This document shows positions 1 through 18,291 of a stretch of 64,000 nucleotides of DNA, piece after piece; position 1 is the first letter of the stretch; every line of letters begins with the position of its first letter. Below the pieces are notes generated by a model. It worked only from the letters and a program-made list of their open reading frames with translations. It was not told where the DNA came from and did not search any database. The position numbers were made by a program, and so were the translations under genes. The stretch lies in assembly GCA_035222895.1 (NCBI GenBank), contig JAVYIG010000404.1:546754-610753 (forward strand). Direction: 5' to 3'. The DNA comes from Strongylocentrotus droebachiensis (lineage: Eukaryota; Echinodermata; Echinoidea; Camarodonta; Strongylocentrotidae).

Positions 1-84
1 GGTGTTTTCTTAAATTATCCCAGTCTGGTGATAAGACAATTATATCCCAGAAATTATTCATATAATATTTTGAGAACAGACAAA
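1..84 (-). repeat. Distal end of an inverted arm from a unit left of the window
   Basis: Bases 1-84 are an imperfect reverse complement of 1964-2051. The same relation holds between 19062-19145 and the forward arm of unit 2. A further inverted arm therefore lies to the left and the array extends beyond the window. Confidence 0.85.
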
Positions 85-1963
85 TGTTTGAGTTTGAATT
101 TGAGCTTGAATTTGAATTTATTGACAAAAGCAATTAGAACAAATAAAACATTTTGTATCAATCATGATTACATAAAATAAACTAATATAACACAAGATAA
201 ATAACATTACACTTGAATAAGATAGATATTGTTTTACAAATGAAAGAAAGGATTATGTGTATATTTTTTGTTGCTTAAGGTACTATGATCCATTTGCAGG
301 CCAAAAAAAAAAAAACACGAAAATCTTAAATTCCTACTTCATTTGAAAGACAATACTAATTTAGAACTTCCCTCAAAACGAAAGGGTTTGAAAATGGCGT
401 ATATTGGGAAAATAACGACCATTAGTTGTTGAATCGTCTTCAGTTATTGCAATCACTTAAGTAATAGTATGATTTTCAGACCCTTTTACCAAATGGTCTT
501 ACGTTTTGAAGATTCAATCACTTTAATTTTGGCCATTACAAGTAGTGGGTTATTGATGTAGGAAAATACTCATGTCACTGTTACAGCTCTTATTTCGTTA
601 ACAGTTTAGGGTTAGATTTAGGGTTTCTATTAGTTTTTCGGTGAGGTTTAGTCTTAGAGTTGGAATATATACAGTGCTTGGTCGAAGTTTGAATAAAGTT
701 AAGAATTCGATTAGTTTAGAATATTGACGGTGGAGCAGTTGTTGAGAAAGCACGTGTTATACAACCGATAGTTCACAAGTCTTGTGTTCTTCAAATATTA
801 CTTATCTATATCTTCATGACCTATTACATATATTGTGATAACAATATTTCTGAGTTAAAAATTATTCCAAAATTAAAAATCATATCAAAAGCATCTTGAA
901 AATAGACAGGTGCCATTGCTTGATGGATGGTTTTGATGATAGAAGGTTAGTGTGTTAAAGTTCACTGGTTTTTGCACGTAGGCCATGGTGACGATATTTT
1001 TAATGTTGAAATAAGGGACTTTTTTAAGGCCCTGACTTCACATGACAGGGCAAAATGTTCATGCTAGTAGCTAATTAATGAGAGAGCTAAGCGGACGAAC
1101 AAAATAAAAAAAAACACTTTGTTATGGTAAAAATGTCATTTCATCAACATAATAATGTAGATAAATATATAAGATACACTCTTGCCAACAAAGTTGTGAC
1201 AATATGGTGAATTCTTGATAGAAACTGATATCTTCTCAGAAATCTATTGATCCAACTAAAGAGTATAAAGATTGATCGACTGATCAATAACATTCAGAGA
1301 AGATAGAAATGTTATCTATAAAAAAAGACCATATTGTCGCAATCATTAAACCAAAAAATGGTATGAAAAATTAATCAGACTTTATCGGCAACTTTGTATT
1401 ACAAGATCGTACCTGGGAAACCCAATGTCTAAAAGTACACTGATTACTATTTTCCAATGTTTCTTCATACATCTATGCCTTCTCTCTCGAGTGCTCTGTT
1501 CCATTTTAAGCTACTTATCACCGATTTATACTTATTATAATATTAAAGGGGGAGAAAATGATTTGTTTTCATAGCCTAATTTGCCCTTGTTAAATTGGCT
1601 GCCTCCTCTTCATAGAAAACGGCACTGAAGGAACATTACCAGCGCTGGCGACAATCCACCTTCACAATGTCTAGCTTTCTGCTTAACGAATCCTTGAAGA
1701 GGCCAGTTTCTCGATACTGGAATATTGGCGTTGAAAATTTCAGTTGCCCGATTACGAGTGCCCAGTTTCTAAAACGTGGCGGGCAAACAAAAAAGTAGAA
1801 ATGTTTGGACTTTTCTGGCTGATCATGCACTTTTATCAGATTATATAATCATGATTTTGAAGTACGGGACAAATGGCGACCTGGGGTGGTTCGATACAGG
1901 TCCTGGGATAAATGGTCGAAATATTACACGAAAGAGCGTTAACCCTAACCAGCAAACAGCGAC
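85..1963. other. Inter-palindrome spacer, no gene seen
   Basis: AT-rich, with no credible coding frame on either strand. Bases near 1195-1345 contain an inverted pair (GACAATATGGT and ACCATATTGTC) around about 150 bp missing from the fourth unit, so this is probably a small foldback insertion. It separates the inverted arm on the left from the forward gene on the right, so the two genes diverge from it. Confidence 0.7.
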
Positions 1964-2904
1964 ATCTGTCTGTTCTCAAGATATAATTATAGAAATAATT
2001 TCTGTAATATAATTGTCCTATCACCAAAATGAGATAAATGAAGAAAACACCACCCAATTTTATTTACTCAAACGTCAAGTAATTGCGTCAGTCAATCCAT
2101 CATTGTTTTGACATTGTACAAATAAATGAATCGGCATCTTGACGAGAAATGCTGGAAGCTCTGAAAAACTGGATTTACATCATCGGAGCCTCGGAGGCAT
2201 TATTGTACATTTTATAAGGGGATGGGTAACTCGGAATATTTTCTATATTTGCACTTAAATACAGTTGCTCGTTTTACACCCGCATTTTTAATGTAAATAT
2301 GATCAATATTCATTGCTATCCCCAATGTGACTGTAGATAATGTGAAGAATCGGAATGATTACATACAATGAGAGCTAACAAAATTATAAAAAGGCATACT
2401 TTTACGCATAATCTATATCGTTGTTTATTGATATTTATTGTAAGTAACAACAATATGGTTTGATTCGTTTGAATCTCCATTTTTAATACAGCAGTCATCC
2501 TGGATATGTTTTGCAATGCAAGCAAACCAACTAAGCCGACTTTAGGAACCTTTCAACAGCTGACGAGAAATATACCAAATATCTAACATAATTTTTCTTT
2601 CTTCAATATTCAGAAGTTTTGATTATCAATTTACAAAGAAGCAATTGGCTTTAAGACTACCAAAATCCGTTATTTTGACAAAATAATAAAACACTGTTTT
2701 CACAAACGTAAGAATTGACTAAATAAAATTTTGAACAAATTCTAATCAGCTTGTTTTCATGAAAGGAGGGATGTACCCGAATTTAAACCTTCGTCTACGC
2801 CCCTAAAAAAAAGAGAGATAACAAATCATTTAGACTCTTATAAGATTGAAAGAACTTACAATAGAAAGAGAAGTTATTGCTTGGGTTGCATTTTGATCAC
2901 TTGT

Positions 2905-2992
2905 TTTTCTCACCTTTGCTCAGCACGTTGCATCACGCGATCCTCGGGAAAGCTCCATCTGTTGCTCTAAAAAGACTTAAATACAGCTCATC
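2905..2992 (+). promoter_or_regulatory. Candidate core promoter of protease copy 1
   Basis: About 90 bp before the first exon is almost unchanged in all four forward copies, although flanking DNA differs strongly in the fourth. It contains a TATA-like CTAAAAAG at 2967-2974 and an AT-rich CTTAAATA at 2976-2983, which would place the start of transcription near 2995-3010. The inverted copies have lost exactly this region. Confidence 0.55.
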
Positions 2993-3098
2993 ATGCCTAG
3001 CCAATCACCAGATCTGATCAGTGCTCTACTAGATCATCACTCTGCAGACTTACCGAAGCTTTCTTCCAGATCATTACTCGTCCGAGGCCAAGAATCTG
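2993..3098 (+). other. Non-coding first exon (5'UTR) of protease copy 1
   Basis: It ends in a good donor (G|GTAAGT) and joins the acceptor at 3280, two bases before the signal-peptide ATG. An ATG at 2993 is in frame with the gene and would add 35 residues ahead of the signal peptide. In copy 2 the same exon has a 37 bp deletion that would shift that frame. I therefore treat it as untranslated; the 5' limit is uncertain. Confidence 0.6.
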
Positions 3099-3282
3099 GT
3101 AAGTTGTTCATATTCACGGGCCAAAATATGTCTTCTGATCCTTCCAAACTAAGGCTAGACATTCAAATACCACCAAATAATATCGCAGACATTTTCATAA
3201 ATTTCCCGTCTTTGTTCCAATTTGTTTAAAACCATTTATCCATCGGGCATTCATTATTTCGTGTGTCTTTTCATTTTCAGTC

Positions 3283-10880
<7,598 letters not shown>

Positions 10881-11307
10881 GTGGGTACAATTCCTATTTC
10901 ACTTTTCTCTTATTCTCGGCATGTTTTATGAATCTAAAGTATGCTTGTGCATGCATGCAGTTCCGATTAGCCTACGAATCTATTTTATAGGAGGGTAGAC
11001 CGCATGAATTACACATTATAATCGAAGTCATTGTAATAATAATCGTAAAAATCATAATAATAATGATAACAAAAGTGATATTAATAATAATAAAAACAAT
11101 AATAATACAAGTAAACTTTTACGAAGAGTACAACTGCTGCTACAAATAATTATGATAATAAACATAATAATCATGATGATAATAATACTAATACTAATTA
11201 TAGTAATGATAATAATAGTAATAATCATAATAGTGATATTATCACCCACAATTACCCCCTACCCCTGAAGCTGACCCCTTATGACAATAACCATCCCCCC
11301 CCCCCCC

Positions 11308-11340
<33 letters not shown>

Positions 11341-11712
11341 CCCCTTGTTGATTAAAGGGAAATTCAACCTGAAAATAAGTTGTCGTAGAACCGAAAATAG
11401 TTACAACGTTGTTTATTGTAATGCAAATTATATCGAAATATACATGAATAACATAACTACCATATGGAAATATACATACATTATTTAAACACATTATACA
11501 AATTGTTTGATTAATGAAACGTAGTTTGAACAGTGTTGTTTTAGGCAAAGAGTGCAAACAATCATCAAAATAAAATCACACTGTTTTTCAAAAACACCAG
11601 TGGTGGCGATAATGTTATCTCTATCGATATGTTTTGTGAATTAGTGATATTTTACTTAGTTATCGATGCTTTTTTATATTTACAAATGTTCTGCTCTCTC
11701 TTTGATTTTCAG
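10881..11712 (+). other. Probable 3'UTR intron of protease copy 1
   Basis: The stop codon TAG is followed immediately by a donor-like GTGGGT, and a pyrimidine-rich acceptor TTTGATTTTCAG ends at 11712. The acceptor is conserved in the inverted arm (14743 on the - strand). The interval holds long ATA/ATC/ATG microsatellites (11025-11250) and a C-run joined to an A-run (11295-11338). A junction directly at the stop would not be expected to trigger nonsense-mediated decay. Confidence 0.5.
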
Positions 11713-12163
11713 GTGGTAACGCTGGCCGGGCCCCTAGAGCAGAGATAAAAAGATATGGAACAGATAACACATAATTACGTTTGATTCATTTTTAAATTAT
11801 CATCTACTTTTGATTATTCTTGAAGTGCGTTAATTGGATACTCAATTACGTGCAACTTCACATTTTCTTTCGCCTTGCAGATGAAAACCTCAAAAAGAAT
11901 TTAACATGCAATTTACTTGTATCGGATAAAATACATGAACTTGGTGTGTTATTGGTATTTCAAAGTCATAAAACACATCCTAAAAGTGCCATTACAATAT
12001 CGAATTCTTTACCGAATTAAATTTCAATTGAACCCTATTTAACTTGTAGAGCTTGCCTTTGTAAAAACAAATGTGGTCTTGCGGTGAGTGACAAAACAAT
12101 ACAATAAGTAAAGGTATTCGGGCCAAATTTTAAATGAAGCGAGTGAGAAGGAGAAATAATGAA
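11713..12163 (+). other. Likely 3'UTR exon(s) of copy 1, to the end of the forward arm
   Basis: Starts GTGGTAACGCTGG after the acceptor. A second acceptor-like GCCTTGCAG ends at 11880. The block is matched at roughly 80-85% by the inverted arm at 14270-14743. No standard AATAAA could be assigned with confidence; ATTAAA occurs near 12018. Confidence 0.4.
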
Positions 12164-12257
12164 CGATAAAGGAAGAAAGAGATAGATGGCAAAGTCATGG
12201 GCGGAGCTGTTAACGAGAGGAGATAATGAAAGATAAAGTAATGGATACATAAGAAGA

Positions 12258-12401
12258 GCGAGAGAGAGAGAGAGAGAGAGAGTGAAAGGTCTCAGTACAA
12301 GGGGCTGGATAAAGGAAAAGTTTTTTCGACTGCCGAAGTGGGGGTGAGAGCTTGGGAGAGACAGCGAGTTGGTGGAATATTTTGGCCTAATCTCGATGGT
12401 G

Positions 12402-12433
<32 letters not shown>
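12258..12433. repeat. GA and TG microsatellites
   Basis: A (GA)n run near 12260-12282 and a (TG)n run at 12409-12433. Both vary in length between units: the GA run is much longer in unit 3, at about 50568-50610. Confidence 0.85.
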
Positions 12434-12477
12434 TCTGGTGTTTGTTTTTTTAATCTTGGGTGATCATTAGTTTAATG

Positions 12478-13416
12478 CAGTTTAACAGTACTGTGAAGCT
12501 TCTCAGAGTTGAATTATCGACGAAGGTTTATGAATATGTTATAGAGATTTTTCAAGTGAGGTATGTAGGGAGATATTTAGTAGGCCTAGGAAAGTTACTC
12601 TTGTTAACAGACTAAGAGAATTCAGTATAAACTGCTTCATGGAGCAATATATACTAGAGAACATTTATTCAGATTCGGCTTTGTTGTAGATAACTTGTGC
12701 TCATTTTGTAAGCAAAAGATAGAAACATATTTACACTTGTTCTGGGAGTGTGTACATGTTCAAAGATAATGACAAAATGTAATAGCTTAGTTTGAGCTAA
12801 GGAAATAAAGGTCTATCGACTGGATAGATATTCATTTAGGGTTGTCCGGTAACTCCCCACGAATAAAGATTTTTAATACAATTATTTTTACAATGAAATA
12901 TTGGATATATAGATGCAGGGGAAAGTCCGTAATATTGTCTTTGGGGGAGTTTCAAAATGAACTGTTGGAATTTAGTGAAGAAGAAAAGAATATTGCAGGG
13001 AGGGCAGGTAAATTGGCCTTACATTTACAGAAGTGGGAACAAGTAAAGTTTTCATGAACTTTTAACACTGGGTTATTGTGGCTATTGTAGCCTCGTTTAA
13101 ATGATTTTGTTTCAAAATGTTTTACATATGTTTTTGTTTGTCTGTCGCTCCAATTTGGGGGGATTCTGAGGAGGCTAGGAACAGTGTGTGGTGGAAGTGT
13201 GGTCGGGTGGTGTGTGTGTCGCATGGTGGGGAGGGGGGGGGGGGTAGTAGTGTGTTTGCTTCGATGGGCTTATTTGTTTTATGTTACAGCTGATTTCATG
13301 TTTGTTTTCATCAATTGTACTGAAATGAAAATATTTTGAATTCATGACAACAAAAAAAAACTGTATTTTATTTCTAAAATTAATTTGTATTGTTTGGAAT
13401 CAATAAAAAAAAAAAA
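12478..13416 (+). mobile_element. 5'-truncated LINE 3' end in the palindrome spacer (unit 1)
   Basis: A degraded frame encodes the C-terminal zinc-knuckle part of a non-LTR reverse transcriptase (CSFC ... ETYLHLFWECVHVQ), then a 3' tail ending in poly-A at 13404-13416. In units 1 and 2 the frame is broken by stops (AGATAATGACAAAATG, GAAATAAAGG); unit 3 keeps it open (51030-51392). It looks like an L1/Tx1-type element, the clade being inferred from the Cys/His pattern only. Confidence 0.7.
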
Positions 13417-13937
13417 CTATTGAAAAAAAGAAGAAGATACAATTGGGATTTCTGTTTTTTTGTTTTGTTTTGATGTTAGCTTATGATTTGCCTTGCTTGC
13501 TTCCTTGTTGCTATGTGGAGCAAGCCTCTGGTTGGCTTTGGGTAACAGTACAGGCAATCTATAAAGGCGTTTGATTATGTTGGCATGATGGTCTATTGTG
13601 TAGATGTCTTGTGAACAGGTCTACAAACAAAAGTTATAGAGATTATGTGCTTGCTCTATTCTAATTCTGTTAATGTATATTTTTTTTTGTGTGTGTGTGT
13701 GTTTGTGTGTGTGGTGTATGCGTGTGTGTTGTGTTTATGGAAGAGAGGGGGGCAGGGTTAGGCAGGCATTGCACCAGTGATATAGCTTTCAAATTTGTTT
13801 AGGTTTAAAAAAAGAAGAAAAGAAGTGAATAACGTGCAATTGACTACATTATGTTTATGTACTTTAAGTTTACTTTGTTGCCAAGTTATATACTGCATAT
13901 GATTTTTTCTTTAATTGAGGGTAACCATAATAGTGTA

Positions 13938-14134
13938 AGCAGTTCTCTGCCTGCGAGCCATTCAATTATTATTACCCTAGCAATTGTCAGGTACCCGTTG
14001 ACCCCAGGGTGGGGAGAGGCAAACGTTGAGAAATATCTTGCCAGATGATGTTTGTGCCGGGCTGAGATACAACCCCTCAACCCTTGGATATGGACAGTCA
14101 AGAGAATTAACCACTGTACCACGGCACCTCGTGG
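13938..14134 (-). mobile_element. tRNA-derived SINE in the palindrome spacer (unit 1)
   Basis: Read on the - strand it begins GAGGTGCCGTGGTACAGTGG, a tRNA-like box A region, followed by a body with CTCTCCCCACCCTGG and GGTACCTGAC typical of animal SINE bodies. Box B is degenerate. It lies about 130 bp before the start of the inverted arm. Confidence 0.6.
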
Positions 14135-14142
14135 TAGACATT

Positions 14143-14262
14143 ATGGCCCGTATTACGTTTAAATTTAAACCTAGGTTTAAGTCTAGTCTTAGTCTCGCCT
14201 AACTCTCGGATTTAAACCTAGGTTTAACATTATGTTTCTGAAGTCAGGTTTAACTCTACATG
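14143..14262. repeat. Short foldback repeat with a palindromic motif
   Basis: The 17 bp motif TTTAAACCTAGGTTTAA occurs at 14164-14180 and again at 14211-14227. The motif is a near-perfect palindrome, so the segment can form nested hairpins. It abuts the beginning of the inverted arm. Confidence 0.65.
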
Positions 14263-15387
14263 TACTATTTGTTTATTATTTCTCCTTCTCACTCGCTTCA
14301 TTTAAGATTTGGCCCGAATACCTTTACTTATTGCATTGTTTTGTCACTAACTGCAAGACTACATATGTTTTACAAAGGCAAGCTCTCCAAATAAATAAGG
14401 GTTCAATTAAAATTTAATTCGGTAAAGAATTCGATATTTTAATGGCACTTTTAGGATGGGTTATATGACTTTGAAATACCAATAACACACCACGGATATG
14501 TATTTTTAGAAAATAATTTCTATCTGATACAATTTAATTGCATGTTACATTCTTTTGAAGGTTATCATCTGCATGCAAGGGGAAAGAAAATGTGAAGTTG
14601 TTACACGTAATTGAGTATCCAATTAACGCACTTTAAGAACAGTCAAAAGTAGAGGATGATTTGAAAATTGAATCAAACGCAATGTAGTGTGTTCCGTCGC
14701 TATTTTCTTATCTCTGATATAGGGGCCCGCCCAGCGTGACCACCTGAAAATCAAACATCAGAGCAGAACATTTACAAATATCAAAAGGCATCGCTAACTA
14801 AGTAAAATATCAGTAATTCGCAAAACATTTCGATAAAGATACCATGATCGCCACAACTGGTGGTCTCGAAAAAAAAATAAATAAAAAAATCATCAAACAA
14901 TTTTAATTATGTGTTTGATTTATCTATGTATATTTCCATATGGTATTAATGTTATTCATGGATATTTCCGATGGTAAAAATGTATATCTTTACATTGTAT
15001 CTTTATCTTAAATTCTAACTATATAATTTTTTTTTAATAAAGTTTTTTTTATATACATCGATTCTGAAGCCTGAAGCATTTGACATAATAGAAATGGTGC
15101 TTAATAAACACTTATAATTATAATCACTGTTATGATTATTACCATTATTTTCTTTATTATAATTATAATTATTATTGTCATGATTATGTATATTATCATA
15201 ATTAGAAGTAGCAGTAATAGAAGTTGAAGCATAATTCTTCGTAGTAGTATAATTTTATTATTATTGTCGTTATTATTATTAATGTCAATTTTATTATCAT
15301 TTTTATTATTATTATTATTATGATTATGATTATTATTACCTAACTAGTGTTGTCGCCTAACTGGTTGATGCTGTGCATAAGAAGGGT

Positions 15388-15557
15388 GTATATTTACTCC
15401 CCACAGGGTGTGGAATCGATCATAAAGGGTATAAAATTCAACCCCACGGGTGTAAATTTGAACCAATTTTTCACGAAAATGGAACCAAAAGGTGTTAATT
15501 AAGCACCATTGGGTGCAAATTTCACTCCTTACATTGGGGAGTAAATTTACTCCTCTT
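15388..15557. repeat. GTGTAAATTTACTCC-type degenerate repeat
   Basis: Imperfect, partly palindromic copies of a motif like GGGTGTAAATTTACTCCCC. Unit 2 has about 75 bp more of it (34495-34735). It lies in the part of the inverted arm that has no counterpart in the forward arm. Confidence 0.6.
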
Positions 15558-15694
15558 TTTCTCTGTGTATACCCCTACATTGTGATTACAATTATCAGGT
15601 ATTATTTCAATATTTGTTTCACTCTGTACACCATACAATATATTGCTTAAGGATCATGTCTTGCAGTTGGGTTTAATTGTGTAAACAATTGTTT

Positions 15695-15887
15695 GCGAGC
15701 GAGCGAAGCGAGCGAGGAATATTTCAAGATGAGTGAGGTCGCAGTGCGAAAAATTACATCTTATAAAAAGGGAAAAACCCAATCCTAATGGGGTTATAAG
15801 CACATTCTCATAATGGAAGACTGAAAAGACCTTTGATAAGTAACATAAATATATCATCTATAGATGCGTGCGAGCGTAGCGAGCGAA
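15695..15887. repeat. Short segment bracketed by GCGAGCGA-rich motifs
   Basis: GCGAAGCGAGCGA-type motifs at 15695-15717 and 15866-15887 flank about 150 bp. In unit 2 the right motif (35046-35076) is expanded by one 10 bp step. The arrangement suggests the ends of a small mobile element, not proven. Confidence 0.4.
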
Positions 15888-15947
15888 CTTTAGGGGGGGA
15901 ATTGCATTTAGCCGCTTCAAAATAGCTAGGGCGCGTTTAATGATGAG

Positions 15948-16967
15948 AGGAAAAGGGGACACTTATCAGGAAAGAAAAGGAGCATGTGCCAAAGTACAAA
16001 AAGAAAATATCAGAGTTGAAAGAGGGTCACTTCTAACAACCTTAAAAAGAGGCACTCACCATGGATGTGAAAAGTCAGTCATGAGAATAGGAAATGGGCA
16101 TTTGCCATAAAGGAAAATGTACATTAGTTAAAAGAAAATGGGCACCGATCAGATTTTAAAGGGGCATTTATCGGAGGTGAAGGGGGGCACTTATCTGAAG
16201 TGAAAAGGAGTTACTTCTCGTACCTGAAAAGGGTCATTTACCAGAAAAGGGGCGCTAAAGGGGCATTTATCGGAGGTGAAGGGGGCACTTATTTGAAGTG
16301 AAAAGGAGTTACTTCTCGTACCTGAAAAGGGTCATTTACCAGAAAAAGGGCACTAAAGGGGCATTTATCGGAGGTGAAGGGGGCACTTATCTGAAGTGAA
16401 AAGGAGTTACTTCTCGTACCTGAAAAGGGTCATTTACCAGAAAAGGGGCGCTTATGAGAAGGGGAAGGGGCTCTTTTGTTAATGGGGCATTTATCATGAT
16501 TAGGAAAAGGGGCACTTATTATAAAGGAAAAGGGCACATGTGAAAATATAACTAGGTGCGCTTATCCGAGTTCAAATGGGGGGAATTGTTAAAAGGGGAA
16601 AGGGCACTTCTTACAAAGGAAAAGGGGCACTTGTCACAGTAAAAGAGGCACATACCTATCATATTTAAATAGGACAATTATCAGAGGTGAAGGGGCACTT
16701 ATCAAAAGTGAAAAGATGCACTTCTCGTACCTAACTAGGGTCACTGACTAGAGATGAAAAAGGATACTTATGAGAACGGAAAATGGACACTTATTGCAAA
16801 CGAAATTGTTAACTTGTCGAAGGAAAAGGGGCACGTGTCCAATTAAAAGGGCACTTTTCAGAGTTGAAAAGGGGAAGGGGCACTTTTACAATTTAATAGG
16901 GAAACTTGTCAAAGTAAAAGAGGCACTACTCCTTAGTATCTAAAAGGGGACTTTTAGGGTTCTGGAA
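15948..16967. repeat. G-rich minisatellite (GGGGCACTTATC-type), with 98 bp higher-order units
   Basis: About 1 kb of degenerate repeats of AAAAGGGGCACTTATC and relatives occupies the place of the missing protease exons. Inside it a 98-99 bp unit is repeated three times starting at 16161, 16260 and 16358. Unit 2 has only two such units. Confidence 0.85.
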
Positions 16968-17220
16968 AAAGTGGGGGCTCTGTGCCCCCCCCCCCTCTGC
17001 TGTTTGCATGAAGTACATTAAACACAAAAAGTGTCTCTAAACTTTAAGGGTTATTGGAAAAAGCATTAATGCTCGAATCCTAAAATTACAAAGAAGTATC
17101 TTCAATTAAGCGTTCTCTTCTCATTCCAGGAAATAGAAGAGTTTCATTAAAACCCGAGTCTCAATCCCATCCTCTCCTCGCTGCAGAAACCCATGAGAGA
17201 AAATAAAATGAAACATAAAA

Positions 17221-18291
17221 CTAGGAAGGTGACCTAAGATAATTACTTACAATATCCAGGATATCATCTTCGAGCTCTGCAGTCAATCCATACAGGGCGT
17301 CTTTGATACTGGCACCAACTTTTCCGCCGGAGAGACGAACGGTAGAGGCTATTTCATCAACGTCGAATTCTTCCTGGAATAGTAGTAGATTACATGTTAT
17401 ACTGTATAGCCATTTTTAAGCGTTACCTATTCCTACGTCACTTAAGTTTGTTTCAAGGTCAGTGCCTTCATTGGATTGCTGTCTGGAAATATAGAGCAAA
17501 AATACATACTTTAAAGGGAATTGTTTTGAAGTAAGCATTTGGCTTTATATGTGCAATGATGTTGAATCTCCGCTGAACGAGCCCTCCATTTACGTCCTAT
17601 TCGAGGGACTGGAAAGTTTCCACTATAACCTAGCCCGTGTCTATGGTATAGGGGAACGCAGGCTTTAATCATCTACTTGGTTGGATTCGAACCTACGAAC
17701 TTCGGTTCGACATGCAGATGCTTTACCGACTGGGCCAACCCGCCTCGTGGAACAATGAAGGACACAGTCCTTTCCATTTTTAGCTTTGCATATGTAAATG
17801 CACAATACGTTACAACAATTAAGGGGGTAACTATCCCGAGCGAAATATTGCTATTATGAATCCAACGAAAGAAAAACGGGCTTTGTTACTTGCCAACAAA
17901 TATTCCATAATAATTATTGGGCGAAGAATTTATTAATTTATGTAACGTAAGAAAAAATACTTCAGTTCAGCCAAGCTTGGAACAGTTGTCTCATTATCAT
18001 CAGGTAACACTTGATGAGCATTGACATTGTAAGAGAAGTCTCCTTCACTTTGTTATGTCTAAGTCGTGATGTTCTCCACGAAACCTATTGCTATCTGATT
18101 AAAACTAAACTTTCTCTTCGTCTCGGTATCAGGATACTGGGGGTGACGTTAAAATAACTTAATACTTACATTCAGCTTGATGATGTACTTTCCTTGGATT
18201 AGCTCAGAGTTCTTTAACAGAGGGGCGAGCTCGGCAGTGGCAACAGCCACCAAGAGAAGGGAAATGAATGATGCATCCCTTTGCATCATGA
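17221..18291 (-). pseudogene. Inverted truncated protease gene (signal + half propeptide), unit 1
   Basis: On the - strand, exon 2' (18291-18170, ATG at 18289) encodes MMQRDASFISLLLVAVATA and the start of the propeptide. Exon 3' (17373-17251) encodes the next 41 residues. Both keep acceptor and donor sites. No exon 4-9 homolog follows; reading through the donor adds VSNYLRSPS and a stop at 17223-17221, giving 90 residues. Promoter and exon 1 are deleted. In exon 3' five of about seven base changes alter the protein, unlike the silent changes among the forward copies, which fits loss of constraint. A secreted propeptide-only product is conceivable but unsupported by any visible promoter. Confidence 0.8.
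17513..17747 (-). mobile_element. tRNA-derived SINE in intron 2' of the inverted copy
   Basis: On the - strand the head has a good box A (TGGCCCAGTCGG, 17737-17726) and a perfect box B (GGTTCGAATCC, 17693-17683). It is the best preserved copy of the SINE seen decayed at 3873-4090. It is not a functional tRNA: the arms do not pair properly and a long SINE body follows. Confidence 0.75.

Noticed and set aside
603..628. TTTAGGG-like telomeric motifs
   Set aside because: Only two imperfect copies, not a tract, and repeated in each unit as ordinary sequence.
2993..3098. Upstream ATG as the true start, giving a 35-residue extension before the signal peptide
   Set aside because: In frame in copies 1, 3 and 4, but copy 2 has a 37 bp deletion breaking it, and the extension would bury the signal peptide.
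15948..16967. Regular spaced repeats resembling a CRISPR array
   Set aside because: The repeats are degenerate and contiguous with no unique equal spacers, in a eukaryotic locus; it is a minisatellite.
17683..17747. Possible tRNA gene, from perfect box A and box B
   Set aside because: The acceptor and anticodon arms do not fold, and a SINE body follows at every location of this sequence.
17677..17859. Small open frame starting MVGFEPTNF (also 36760-36942)
   Set aside because: It is the reverse reading of a tRNA-like SINE head; this peptide start is a typical artefact of such repeats.
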